From Lactuca virosa (lineage: Eukaryota > Streptophyta > Magnoliopsida > Asterales > Asteraceae): DNA of 64,000 bases. This document shows, piece after piece, positions 10,986 through 22,410 of this stretch. Both the position numbers and the translations under genes were made by a program. The notes under the pieces are model-generated. The model did no database searches and was not told where the DNA came from. It saw only the letters and a list, made by a program, of their open reading frames with translations. How positions within the stretch are numbered: the first letter of the stretch is position 1; each line of letters begins with the position of its first letter. The stretch lies in assembly GCA_928212115.1 (NCBI GenBank), contig CAKMRJ010005523.1:107796322-107860321 (forward strand), written 5' to 3'.

Positions 10986-12647
10986 GTTCTCAGTTATCTG
11001 TCATTAATGTCAAATCATTAGCTAAGGGTAAAGAAAAATGTCATGATTCGAATCTTAAAGTTGACAATGACCAACACTCTACTTCGAAAGTCTTTAATCC
11101 TGATTATGTGACGGTCGAAGACAGTCAGACTGACAGTGACGATGATGAAGATGTTTCAAAAGAAACAAATGTTTCAAGTGTTTCGAAAGAAAAAAAATCC
11201 TTGAATTGTTGAAGATCAGGTGTATGAAGCGGCAAAGAAATTTGACAAAATCATGAAAGAAAAAGGTTCACATTATCTTGAACCTAATTATGTGGTTTAT
11301 CCAAACTTCAAGTGCACTGGTAATGTCGTCTTTCCAAACCAAGTTTTCATTACAAAGGTAATGGAGAAAGTGTGAATCCAGAGATAAACAAACTAGTTGA
11401 AGAGGACAATAAGAAAGATTCGAAGGAAGTATTTTTCTCAAATCAAAGCACCATTGAGAACAATCTTACAAAAAACTCATACGCTTTTCAAAGACAAAAG
11501 CCGAGTAGAACTTGGGTGGTTAAAACTGACACGTCAAAAGTTGAAAAACAAACAAACGTTAAAGTTTCTGAAAAACCAATTGAAAAAGTTGAAAGTCAAA
11601 AAGAAAATATTCAAAAGATTTAACAAGAAAATGGGATTTCAATGAATAAAGCACAAAATAAGGCTTATTGGAATACTTATGTGTCTAAAAAGAAACAATA
11701 TAAATTTTCTTCCAGAAAGTCTGAAAAGAAAAAGTCTGAATCAGTTAAGACAAAATCACAAAATCCATCTTTTGGTGAAAAGAAATCGATGTCAAAACCT
11801 TCAAAATCACAAGAATATTTTTCTAAAGACAAGGAACATGTTTCGAAACCAAACCAAAAGTCAAATGTTCAAACTTCTTATCATGAGAATTATGTGAAAA
11901 ATCAACAAAAGATTTTTGTTAAGAATTCTAACAATCAAAGGTTTTCACAAAATAATTTTTAGAGAAGTGATTTTCCATCAAACGAACAAAAGAGTTATCA
12001 TCGTGTTCCTTATCAAAATCAGTTTTCAAATTTACAAAAAAGTTTTTCCAAGAAATAGCATTGGTTATCAGAACCGATTTCAGAATCGTTATACTCCTCA
12101 TGTTTCAACAAGAAAGCCAACAAGACACTATGAGAAATTGAAAGTTCAAGGGAGAAGAAATGAACCTTTCAAGCCTGATCAACCTCATTTTCAAAACCCA
12201 CCTTCGAAACAATCCGCAAAAGCTTCATTTGTTAAAGGAAAAAGAATTGTGAAAAATATCAATCATTGGTTGGAAGGAAAGGGAAATCGTTTTCAATCAG
12301 GGAAATTCTCTTAAGAACAGATTACGGATGCATATGAGAAGTATCTAAATGAATCAACAAATGGAAGTTCTTCTTCGAAAGAATCAAATCCTTCTGTTAA
12401 AAAATAGAGAGAAATTTCGATAGAAAAAGTCAGTAAGAAAGAAACTAAGAAGAATGAGGTGCATGTTAATGTTGACTTTAAATCTTCGAATGATTACATT
12501 TTGATACCCTTAAATATTGATGTGGACTTAATTGATAGTATCCAAAAAAAATTTCGAAACTGGATAATTGGATCTTAATTTCATCAAGAATTTTATTCTA
12601 ATAACCAAGGATCCAAACAGCCTTGGGGACCTAAATTCTTTAAATGA
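10986..12647 (+). pseudogene. gag: Element B gag, C-terminal part, broken
   Basis: Sequence resumes in mid-gag immediately after the LTR of A. Acidic D-S-D-D-D-E-D codons near 11135-11155 and a very Lys/Ser/Asn/Gln-rich region (11372-12314) match the long gag tail of G by position and composition. Frames change near 11210, 11625, 11960 and 12050, so it is not translatable as one protein. The end has the G-P-K-F-F-K version of the usual tail, then TGA at 12645-12647 in the same frame as the protease that follows. No zinc knuckle is visible in this part; it would lie left of the insertion. Confidence 0.7.
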
Positions 12648-13344
12648 TTGCAGGTTTTGTGTGAGGAGCAATACGATGACAAATGGTATATCGACAGTGG
12701 TTGCTCTCATCACATGACTGGGAAGAAGGAAAACCTGAGAGATTTTCGAAGTCTGGAAAATGCTGGTGTTATGAAATTTGGAAATAATAACAAGTGTAAA
12801 GACAAAGGCTATGAGAAGGTGACCAATGGGAAGTTTACAGTCAACAAAGATGCTTATGTCGAAGGAAGTGTTATATCCAACATCAAGTTGTCTTTAATGA
12901 AGAAGGAAGTGTCATATCCAACATCGAAACAAAAGAAGTTCTTCTTAAATCAAAGCGAAAAGGAGATATGTTTACACTTGACATAAAACCTATTGTTGGT
13001 GTTCGTTCTGTTTTTCTACTTTCGAAGGCTTCCTCTGATATAAGCTGGCTATGGCATCGAAGATTGTCTCATTTGAATTTTAAAAATCTGAACAAATTGG
13101 TGGTAAAAGATCTTGTTCGAGGTTTGCATGTATTAAAATTTGATAATGATACTCTATGTGCAGCTTGCGAACAAGGAAAACAACATAGACAAGGTCATCC
13201 GATTGTGATTGCTTCCAAGATCATCGAACCTTTGGAACTTCTTCATATTGACCTTTGTGGTCCTTCGACATTTCAAACACTCAACAAGAAGAGGTACATT
13301 TTGGTTATTGTTGATGATTTTTCTAGGTTTTACTTGGGTATATT
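12648..13344 (+). pseudogene. pol: Element B pol, first part: protease to start of integrase
   Basis: The motif Y-I-D-S-G-C-S-H-H-M-T-G begins near 12690 (aspartic protease D-S-G). Then come the H-H-C-C finger (W-H-R-R-L-S-H near 13050 and C-A-A-C near 13160) and the integrase start with H-I-D-L-C-G-P and V-D-D-F-S-R near 13305-13330. A frameshift near 12890-12970 and an extra T near 13330 break the frame. The reading is cut at 13344 by the LTR of element C; the last five bases, ATATT, are the target duplication. Coding resumes at 35047. Confidence 0.85.
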
Positions 13345-14126
13345 TGTTGGATTAGTGTCTAAGTCCATAACTATATTTGGTATGTACTTGACCCGGTTGT
13401 GCATGGTCCTTTTGGCTTGCCTTCACCAAAGAAACTTGATAGGATGATTTATGGAGAAAGAGGATTAATTATGATTTATTAATATATTATATGAATAATA
13501 TATTAAAGGAGAAATCATATTGTTTAATTAATATTAGTCAAGAATTAATTGATAGTTTTGTGACTAAAAGACATTAATTAAAAGACATTAATTAAACTTA
13601 GGAGAAATCATAAGATAGTTGCAATTGGGCTATGGATCATCATGGAACATAGGTTGGACGAATTCTATGGGAAGCCCATAAGGAATTCGTCCAAAGGGTG
13701 TTCTAAAGGGAGTCAATGGGCTGCTTAGGGCCTAAGAAGTCAAATTAGGGTTTCCTAGCTGATAACCCTAATGGCCTCACTATATAAAGACCCCTATAGC
13801 CCCAAAAACGTGTGGAACTCTTTGGGAAGAACCCTAGACGTTTTTGGTGCCTCCTCCTCTTTCTCATAAGTCATTCTCTTGCTTATGGTGTTTGTAAGCC
13901 ATTAGAGGAGTGACACTTGTGACTCTAAGCTCCAAGGACAAGAAGATTCAAGCCATTCTTGTAAAGGTAATCATCTAGATCTATTCTTATATGTTAATTT
14001 CGAAATATTCATGCTAGAACTAGGGTTTGAAAGTCTTGGATGAATGCATGTACAATAGAGAAACCTACATCCAAGCATTAGGGTTTGCATGAGCACATAG
14101 GATGTTCTTTTGGCTAAAACCCATCA
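13345..14126 (+). repeat. 5' LTR of element C
   Basis: 782 bp, TGTTGGATTAGTG to AAACCCATCA. TATATAAAG at 13781-13789 is the likely TATA box. The first 50-100 bases are clearly like the LTR starts of D and E. It is followed by G and then the primer-binding site. Confidence 0.9.
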
Positions 14127-14127
14127 G

Positions 14128-14140
14128 TGGTATCAGAGCC
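14128..14140 (+). promoter_or_regulatory. Primer-binding site of element C
   Basis: TGGTATCAGAGCC, one base after the LTR, is complementary to the 3' end of plant initiator tRNA-Met, as in most plant copia elements. It primes minus-strand synthesis. Confidence 0.9.
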
Positions 14141-14218
14141 AGGTTGGTTTCTATTGTATTGATGCTTTGTGTTTCATTCATGCTTAGAAAATCGATTTTT
14201 CGCTTCTCTGACTGACAA

Positions 14219-14289
14219 ACTCGTCGAGTCCCAAAGTGAACTCGTCGAGTAGGATGAACTCGGCGAGTCCCTATGGGAACTCGGCGAGT
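14219..14289. repeat. Four ACTCG(T/G)CGAGT palindromes in the leader of C
   Basis: Copies at 14219-14229, 14240-14250, 14258-14268 and 14279-14289, spaced 18-21 bases. The first two are ACTCGTCGAGT, the last two ACTCGGCGAGT. I do not find them in the leaders of D or E, but the same palindrome is frequent in the LTR of gypsy element H. Confidence 0.85.
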
Positions 14290-14931
14290 CATGCTATCAG
14301 AAAGAGGGATTCTCGGGATTTCATGCCTATTTTGTTGTGGGATAATTGCCAAATCGTTTTTTATTGATAAATCACAAATTTTATTGATATTGGATGATTA
14401 TCCTTGCCAAAATAAAAGATAATTTCAAATTAATTGAATGTTTACTTCCTTATATGATAAATGTTAATTTTTTGGATTATTTGATCATTATCTTGCATGA
14501 TATTGAATTAGGTCATAATTAGATAATCACCAATTAATTGTTTAATTGCCTTATTTGTATTTTGATCTTATAGTTTTGAATGGTTTCAAAACTTGCCCTC
14601 AAGTTTTGGAATTTAAATTTTTGATTAAAAGTTTAATTTTGAAATATTTGAATTCTAAACCCTAATGTTTTGAAATGTTTCAAGACTTGCCCTCAAGTTT
14701 TGGAATATGAATTTTAATTAAAAGGTTAATTCTTGAAATTTTAAATTCTAAAACCCTAGTTTTGAAAAGTTCAAATTTCATCCTTATGATATAGTTTGTA
14801 TTTCATTAAACTAAAAGTGTAATTTATAAAATTAAACCACCTAGTATTTTAAAAGTGTAAAATACACCCTTATACTATATATAACATTAAAAGTCTAATA
14901 TTATATATGTATAACTTAAACTGCTAGTCTT
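14290..14931 (+). other. AT-rich leader of element C, no gene seen
   Basis: Contains near-duplicate phrases such as CTTGCCCTCAAGTTTTGGAA (about 14594 and 14687). Similar 'aacttgagggcaag' phrases recur in the leader of E (about 33560-33920), so this is family leader sequence rather than unique DNA. No ORF worth reporting. Confidence 0.6.
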
Positions 14932-15080
14932 ACCGTTAGTAGGCCTCATTCACGAAGCCGGTCTATAAGGGGGGTATAAGGTTATGGCCTATAAAATGGT
15001 CGTTTAATGGGTGTCCACTCTCACCTACCGCTTCCTTGATTGGTGGAGGGTCGTTAGCCGAACGGGTAGGATAGGGCAAA
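14932..15080 (+). promoter_or_regulatory. Conserved leader block of C (shared with D and E)
   Basis: About 150 bases from CCGTTAGTAGGCC to GAACGGGTAGG that recur at 26860-27012 in D and 33275-33415 in E (both minus strand). It can fold: GGTG/CACC at 15010-15024 and CTACC/GGTGG around GCTTCCTTGATT (15025-15046), the latter with a G-U pair in the sense RNA. Position between primer site and gag suggests an RNA packaging or translation signal. Function is inferred. Confidence 0.6.
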
Positions 15081-15213
15081 CCCTCTCCTCATTAAAAGTA
15101 TAATGAATGTTAAAGTAACTAAATGTTTTACAAAATTCCCAATCTTATTTACTTTAGGCAAAAGTGAATTTGATACAATTCCATGAAATTACACTTTGTA
15201 CCCTTGCTAAGAC

Positions 15214-15330
15214 GTTAGTGGAGCGTGTTTGGTTATCCGACACACTAAATGGGTTCTAAGCAAAGATAGCGAAGGGTGACTCGATGTTTGTCATAGTTCG
15301 ATGGAGCGTGTGTGGTTAACCAGCACATCG
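15214..15330 (+). promoter_or_regulatory. Paired palindromic-loop hairpins ahead of gag in C
   Basis: Hairpin 1 (15214-15248) has stem TTAGTG/CACTAA. Hairpin 2 (15299-15330) has stem CGATG/CATCG. Both enclose GGAGCGTGT(G/T)TGGTTA, and the loop of hairpin 2 holds the self-complementary GGTTAACC. The same pair occurs in D and E with different but still pairing stems, which argues for an RNA structure such as a dimerisation or packaging signal. Confidence 0.65.
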
Positions 15331-15574
15331 AATATGTGACTGTAACATTGGGGGCACCATGTATATTTTCATGGTTATTCACACCCTCTTTTGTGATCCT
15401 CGGCATCCCATTCACAAATCGAGGGGGATATCGAGATTTACACATGCCATTGAAAAGTTCAATGAATCTCAAAAGTTCTAGGAGTTTTCAATACATTTAA
15501 AACTTAATCCTCTTTTCGTTTTTAAGGACTCAATCAATCAATCATCTAACTTGAATTTTTCTCCCGTTTTGTAG

Positions 15575-16270
15575 ATGTCAAAGTATGACAACTATGGTCT
15601 TCCCAAATCCCTTGGAACAAGCTTTCCACATGAAGATGATATTCCACGCTTCGATCGAGGAACAAGAGATCATGTTTCACTTCCTCCACCTCTTCATATT
15701 GTTCTACCTAACCCACAAGCTCAAAGGCTTGAAAAGTTCAAGCTCACTCAAGCCCTTTTTGCAAGTAAACATGAAGAAGGAAAGTTAGTGTGTGCACACG
15801 TCTTAGAGATGAAATCACACATTGATAGGTTAAGAATGTTGGGAGTCGTTGTCTGTGAGAAGCTGGCTGTTGACTGGGTTCTTCAGTCGCTTCCTGACTC
15901 ATACAGTGAGTTCGTAAAAGAGTACTATATGATAGACCACGACGTGACCCTCATGGATCTCACCTATTTGCTTGTTGCTGCTGAATCAGCAATGATTTGG
16001 CGCACTGGAGAAGCAAAGTTGATTGGTGGATCTACCTTCCAAACCTCTATGGACATAGGCAATGGCAACGAAAGGTATGCCATGGTCGAAAAGTTTGATC
16101 ATAAGAGAAAGGCAAAGTCTGAAGTAGTTCTGTGTGCTGTTCTAAAAGAGTCAATTTGCTTTTATTGCCAACAGAAGGGGCATTGGAGACGAAGTTGCCC
16201 TGTCTACCTGAGAGATCTAAGAGATGGGAGAGTCAAGACGTATGGCTCTACTTTAGGTAAAATCCATTAA
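15575..16270 (+). CDS. gag: Gag of element C, intact
   Basis: 231 codons, ATG at 15575 to TAA, no internal stop. It has a copia capsid-type fold pattern (L-P-D-S-Y, D-L-T-Y-L-L helices in the middle) and near the end an intact CCHC zinc knuckle C-F-Y-C-Q-Q-K-G-H-W-R-R-S-C. It would bind and package element RNA. It is shorter than full copia gag-pol and is not followed by any protease or polymerase. The same ORF is decayed in E (32060-32646); D has a related gag with a damaged knuckle. An open gag in an element with diverged LTRs is notable and may reflect selection or chance. Confidence 0.8.
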   Translation: MSKYDNYGLPKSLGTSFPHEDDIPRFDRGTRDHVSLPPPLHIVLPNPQAQRLEKFKLTQALFASKHEEGKLVCAHVLEMKSHIDRLRMLGVVVCEKLAVDWVLQSLPDSYSEFVKEYYMIDHDVTLMDLTYLLVAAESAMIWRTGEAKLIGGSTFQTSMDIGNGNERYAMVEKFDHKRKAKSEVVLCAVLKESICFYCQQKGHWRRSCPVYLRDLRDGRVKTYGSTLGKIH

Positions 16271-19200
16271 CTAACTCTATAAGTTCCTATTTTTTTGATT
16301 CTTTATACATTATGTGATAATATTACATTTTTGATGTTTTGTAGAATCGAAGAAAAGAGAGGAAGCTTAAAGGAAGAAGCGTGTTGAATCTGATCGTGAA
16401 GAAATGGATTTCGATCGCATGGATTCAAAGATCGGATTTTTTTTGAGCTGCTACTTTAGAGTTAGGATAGATTGCTAAGAAATGTAATAGCATAGTTTTT
16501 CATTTGAGTTGCGTTGTAAGGACAAATTTTTCCGCAATAAAATAAAATTTGATTTTGTCTTATTTATTTATCCTTGCAACGACATGTATGAAAAATTAAT
16601 GTTTGTGTATTTCTATTATTATCAATGGTGAAATGGATATGATTCTTAGTTATGATTTATGGTAGTCGTGTCATAATTTCTAAGTGAGGAAAGATTCCCA
16701 TCGCCTAAGTTTCAATTGGACGACACTTGGAATCATACAACTTGTATTGTATGATGTATGGAAATCTTGGTACTTAAGTAATTAAGACTAATTCCTTGTT
16801 CACATAAGTATGTGAGTCAAGTGAAGGACTAAAGTAACTAGTACACAATGTGTGCACTAGCCAAGTCACCATAATAATAACATTATTCGTCATGATTTAC
16901 TAAAGGTCTAGTAAATGTGTTATACTTACAAGATTAAGTGTAATTTGAATCATTGAAAAAGTTTTCAATGAATGGCAGAACGAATAAGTAGAATCAATGA
17001 TGGCAGAAAGATAAAAGGTTTCTCCAATCTAAGAAGAAGGGAGAGTACCTTTGTATCGTGTTTTGTGATCGTCTTGGTAATCGTAAGAACCATAACACAA
17101 TTCATCCTCTAAGGATACCTTAGCGCACTGGTTTGGCTAAGAAGAGGAATGGAGAATTGTTGAAATGGTTAAGTCAATAAGATGTATCGTACTTCGTTCC
17201 AAAATCAAGTCTTAGAGTCATACTCCAATATTGTGACTTGAGTGACATAATCTTAAGTAGGAATGTTCTTACACTTGCACATTTTGGTAAGTTGTGATGT
17301 CTTGAATAAAACAAAGACCAACTAGTACCAAATTGCGTGTAGGTTTTGTCTTGATAAGAGAATCTAATATGTCAAGAGGTCAGTGGGAGTCTAAAGATCT
17401 TAAAAAGTTTCAAGAACTAATCGAGAGTAAACCTATTAAACACTAGCACACGACTTGAGGATTGTAACCTATCGTGTTGACATATTCTGTGTCATTCCAG
17501 TTTGGTCAACTATGCATATGAGTTCTACGAGTTCTCAATATACTGCATAAGGCAAGCACCTTGTTCGATGAAAGTACATTGACTGGCATAGGTGAGCTGC
17601 TAAGTAACTTGGAAGCAATAGTGGGATCCTTGATGGCAAGAAATTAAGTATGAACAAGTTCTGTCCATAAGAGTTTGGATTTGTCACAAACATTATCTTA
17701 TGATTGTGGTTATGACAAAATCGCATGGATAGGAACACATGTACCATAAAATCTAAGTGTCATAAGGTTTCTCTCCTTCATGAAAATGATTGTGAGGAAA
17801 CGCTTTCACTAAGAGAGATTTTAAGGAGATAACGATTATGTAAATTGCATTCTCGAATTCGATTATGATTATGGCATCCATCTTCATAGTTCGAATTGTG
17901 AGATTTGGCGATTAGTCTGAACATTCGGGACTTAGTAATATAAGTTATGAATTAGTTTAGACACGCATGTGAGCTGTCTAAGGAAAGGTGTATGAGTTTG
18001 AGAAGCTTAGATAAAGGCTTATCGAAGCACATCGTATTGGAAATATGAACTTTATAAGTCAATAAGTATTGTCTTCCAAAAGTCCGACTGTTTTCTAATA
18101 CATGTCAAAGCTAGTGGGAGCATAAATGTTATGTTGGAATAGATATAATCATCATGTTAGTGGGAGCATGATTATTATTTTAAGTGTTGCAAGTTGTCAA
18201 TATTAATTATAGAAAAAATAAAAGTTTCACTTTGCAAAGTTGCAGGGGTTGAAAAGTTGTTTTTACTATAATTAAGGGAGAGAATGTTATACGCGTTCCA
18301 ATATAAAAGCTTAGATCGAGAAATTTTAATTGAATTTAGTCAAGCATATATTTATTTATTGTATTCTCAAATTTGATTATGATTACGGCATCCCTCTTCA
18401 TAATTCGAATTTTGAGAACACGGAAAATAGAAATATTATGGCAATATTATAGCAAGAAACTAGTAAAGTATCATGTTTTTCATTATGAATTGTATCCTAT
18501 ACGCTTCGAGTATAGGATCGATTGCATATGATGTAATATTCGATCGTTCTAAAATTTTCCAAATGCCTAGGGCATTTAGAGGGAAAAAGGGAATAGAATC
18601 GGATTTGACTAAAATAATTAAACAATTGTCAAGGACAATCTAAGGTTCGCTAAAGATTGGTCGCTTGTAGACAGTTGGAAGTATACTAATGGATGGACCA
18701 TATTGACTTTATTATGAATAGATAAGACTCTATTTAGAATGAGTTGTCATATGACAAATATGGAAATTTTTCCTTATTGGGAGTTGGACGTTAAGAATCT
18801 ATGTCTAGATTAGAAACTTCTATGCGAGAAGGATGTTCAAAGGAATGTACTTTGAATGTGAGACTTCATGTCTATGGAATTGTCTTGTAACAATCTCCAA
18901 TAGAGCACTTTGTAATTTCATTGGCAAAGTCTCGGTGACTTTGGCGCTGTGATATTACGAAAATACCGAATCTAACATATTCTAGTAGTGGCGAGAATTT
19001 TGTATTCTTACACTAATTCATGAGGATTAGGAATTGTGAAATGAGTGTGATTGGAAATGTTATTCAGTTATACTATTTCGCAGAGTAAAGACCATAGGTA
19101 AACATAGTGTGTGTGCTAAGAGCATGGGACAACTGTTGTTATTATTCAAGTAAGAAGTTGATTACCCAAAACAACAAATAATGAGTAATCAATATGGTGA

Positions 19201-20029
19201 TTAAATAAAAGGTGTTTTTTTTATACTCAAGGTTTGGGGCCATATAGGATTATTATTATTCTTGTGTTTCAATTTGCATGTTTTGACTTCCTGAATAATA
19301 AGATTATTCGAACCCTCCACAGTCGCGTATACTTTGGAAGTAGGTATGAAAGAAGATTGTTATGAATCCGTCTGTAGATTGTGTAAAATGTTTAGATATA
19401 GCACAAGTTTGCTGCAGAGTTCATGAGTACTGCTATAATATTAGAGTATTGGATTAAACCCACGCTCACTTGGATCACTTCATGGATTTTATCACGAGTG
19501 ATTAGTGAGACGGTAATATATTATATTCTTGAAACCGAGATGTGTGAATTGTATCTTACGAGTCGGTTGCACATGGATAATATGTAAACGCACCAGTAAC
19601 TTGGTGTTATAAAACGTATGTTGTTGTGTTGATTCGGGGAGTGAGTACAAGCGAGCATTGAGTCGAAGTTTATCCGTTCCTTTTACCCAAAGTGGGATAA
19701 AAGCGATATTTGTGGGCCCCTCGATGATTTAGTAATGACACTCTAAGCACTTGGCCAAGTCGGGACTAAGTTGATGTGTTCAATTGTAGTTTGTTGTCAT
19801 TCGTCGTAAATCGGAAATCGGGAAACAACACATGAATAGAGAGTATGATTAAAATCCATGTCTCGGTTCATACGATATCTAGAATGGAGGCATATATGAT
19901 CCCTTATCTAAAGGACAAGTTGTTGTTAAGATCAGAGTTCGACAGCGTCTTTGAGTGCTACGTTTGCTAATCGGGTCATACTTGCAAATTAAGTTATTAG
20001 ACTTATCCAAGTGGGAGACTGTTGGATTA
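16271..20029 (+). other. Non-coding body of element C in place of pol
   Basis: No protease, integrase, RT or RNase H motifs in 3.7 kb. Much of it matches the body of E in the opposite orientation (for example the GTGGGAGCAT phrases near 18115-18170 and the TTAAGGGAGAGAA phrase near 18272, mirrored at 30060-30300 in E). The last 700 bases (about 19250-20029) match the 3' flank of D (about 21540-22260, minus). So it is a conserved, family-level, non-coding filler. The polypurine tract GTGGGAGAC ends at 20029. Confidence 0.75.
16514..16579 (+). promoter_or_regulatory. Long inverted repeat downstream of gag in C
   Basis: TTGTAAGGACAA (16514-16525) pairs with TTATCCTTGCAA (16568-16579) around a 42-base AT-rich loop that includes TTTTCCGCAA. 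E has the same structure as a perfect 12-bp stem at 31812-31823 and 31881-31892. It could be an RNA stability, export or 3'-end signal; function unknown. Confidence 0.5.
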
Positions 20030-20745
20030 GTGTCTAAGTCCATAACTATATTTGGTATGTACTTGACCCAGTTGTGCATGGTCCTTTTGGGTTGCCTTCA
20101 CCAAAGCAACTTGATAGGATGATTTATGGAGAAAGAGGATTAATTATGATTATTAATATATTATATGAATACTATTATTAAAGGAGAAATCATATGTTTA
20201 ATTAATATTAGTCAAGAATTAATTGATAGTTTAGTTTGTGACTAAAAATACATTAATTAAACTTATGGGACTGAATTGTAATTTATAAGATCTTTACAAT
20301 GGGCTATGGATCCTCTTGGAACATAGGTTGGACGGAATTCTATGGGAACCCAAAGGAATTCGTCCAAGGGGTGTTCCAAAGGGAGTCCATGGGCTGCTTA
20401 GGCCTAAGTAGTTAAATTAGGGTTTCCTAGTGATAACCTAATGGCCTCCAATATATAAAGACCCCTATAGCCCACAAAAATGTGTGGAACTCTTTTGGAA
20501 GAACCCTAGACGCTTTTTGGTGCCTCTCCTCCCTTCTCATAAGTCCATTCTCTTGCTTATTGGTGTTTGTAAGCCATTAGAGGAGTGGACACTTGTGACT
20601 CTAAGCTCCAAAGACAAGAAGATTCAAGCCATTCTTGTAATGTAAGGTAATAATCCTAGATATATTCTTATATGTAATTTCGAAGTATTCATGCTAGATC
20701 TAGGGTTTGAAAGTCTTGGATGAATGCATGTACAATAGAGAAACC
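20030..20745 (+). repeat. 3' LTR of element C, first segment
   Basis: Starts TGTTGGATTAGTG after the tract GTGGGAGAC and tracks the 5' LTR with many differences. It is cut at 20745 by element D; AAACC at 20741-20745 is the duplicated target. The LTR continues at 28447-28485 and 35020-35041. Confidence 0.85.
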
Positions 20746-21539
20746 TAATGGGTTTTAGGTAAAACAAATAAACTAGAAAACAATTCCTAAGTTCACATGC
20801 AACCTACTTTGGATCTATGTTTTAACTATTGAACATATAACTTTGAATTGCAAAACAAGAACCCTAGAGGAGAGAGGCTAATTTCAAAAATAACTAACTA
20901 GGGTTTAAGAGTTACATACCTTTCAAATGTTATAGCAAACAATTGACAATCCTCTTGATCTTGATCTTGATCTTCTTGGAAGCTTAGCACCACAAATGTA
21001 ATGCCTCTAATGGAATCACACCCAAAGCTAGCAAGAAGGAAACTTATAGGAGAGAGAGGAGTAGGGTATGCAAAATTCGGCCTAGGGTTTCTTCCAAGGT
21101 TGGAGTGGCCGAATTTAGGAGTTGGGAGGCTCCTTATATAGCTGAGGGATCTAGGGTTTAGGGAAAACCCTAATACTCCTTTGCTTGGGGCCTAAGCTAA
21201 TCCAAAGGCCTTATCCAAAGCCCCTTGGACGAAATCCTTAGGGTTTCCCCTATAGATTTCGTCCACCTCCTTCCAAGGAGGTTCTGGAGCCTTCCACTCA
21301 ACTATCTGATAATTGCAAACTAGTCCCTACACTTTATAATTAATACTTTTAACCCCAAAATTAATTCTGATTAATTTCTGGCTAACTATTAATTAAACAT
21401 AATGATTTCTAATTAATATCTCTCCTTTCATAATTTCCTTGTCTAGTTGCTAGGTTTGAGGGCAACCCAAAAGGACTGTGCTGCTATCAATTCAAGTACA
21501 TACCAATTATAGTTATGGGCTTAGACACCTAATCCAACA
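20746..21539 (-). repeat. 3' LTR of element D
   Basis: 794 bp. On the + strand it starts TAATGGGTTTT where the partner has TGATGGATTTT, so the terminal CA of the element has mutated to TA. It lacks about 65 AT-rich bases present in the other LTR near 28256-28320. TATATAAGG-type box on the minus strand near 21135. Confidence 0.9.
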
Positions 21540-22410
21540 GTCTCTCACTTGGATAAGTCTGTAACTATAACTGCTAGTATGCCTTCTAAATTTGACCAGC
21601 AAATTATGGCTTCCAAAAGTTGCTGTTGAACTCTGACGCAGTCAGTTACGTGTCCTTAGATAAGTGATCATATGATCCTTCGTTCTGCAAGATATCCCCA
21701 GACATAGGACATGGAACGTAATCAATCTCTGTGTCCAGAATCTATGTTTCCCGATTTCTGATTTGTGATGATGTAGGACTTCTAATTGAACACATAAATT
21801 TAGTCCTGGCTGGGCCCAGCACATAAGTCAACACCAAATCATCGAGGGGCCCACAGATATCGCTTTTCCGGTTAGGGCAAAAGGAACGAATACACGTTGA
21901 CTCATATGCTTGTATCTTTTACTCATCAAATTATACATGACAATACATTTTATAACACCAAGTTACTGAAGCATTTTCGTATCACCAATGTATAACCGAC
22001 TTTGTAAATTACAACTCATATATCTTCGTTTCAAGATTATAAGATATTATCATCTCATTATTACTCGTGATGAATTCCATGAAGTGATACTCTGAGCGAG
22101 GGTTTATCCAATACTCAAATCTCAATTTATGAGTACTCATGAATGTTGCAGCAATTCTATTGCCATGTCTATCCTTAGACAATCTACAATCCAGTTCATG
22201 ACAGTCTTAATTCACTACTTACTTCCAAAAGTACGGGCGACTGTGGAGTTTGAATAATTAAATTATTCGGGAAGTAAAACATGCAAAATATGAAACACAA
22301 TAACAAAACATCGACAAAAGGCAGTAACCCAAACTTATATAATACTTTATTATTTAATCACCAAAAGTCAATTACATTTACTTTGTTACAAGTTTCATAA
22401 CAAAAGTAAT
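21540..22410 (-). other. 3' flank of element D between RNase H and LTR, no gene seen
   Basis: Starts with the polypurine tract (minus CAAGTGAGAGAC) next to the LTR. It is similar, in opposite orientation, to the last part of element C (about 19250-20029), including the phrase GGGCCC(C/A)TCGATGATTT-like core near 21840 and the CGACTGTGGAGT phrase near 22229. No ORF of interest. Confidence 0.65.

Noticed and set aside
15245..15472. Minus ORF in C similar to a + ORF at 32872-33138 in E (both begin M-R-F-I-E-L-F)
   Set aside because: Both are antisense to the element and overlie the conserved leader and hairpins; similarity follows from DNA conservation, and the frames differ later.
16271..20029. 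Possible host gene or unknown gene in the body of C
   Set aside because: No ORF above about 70 codons with content, and the sequence recurs in E, so it is family filler.
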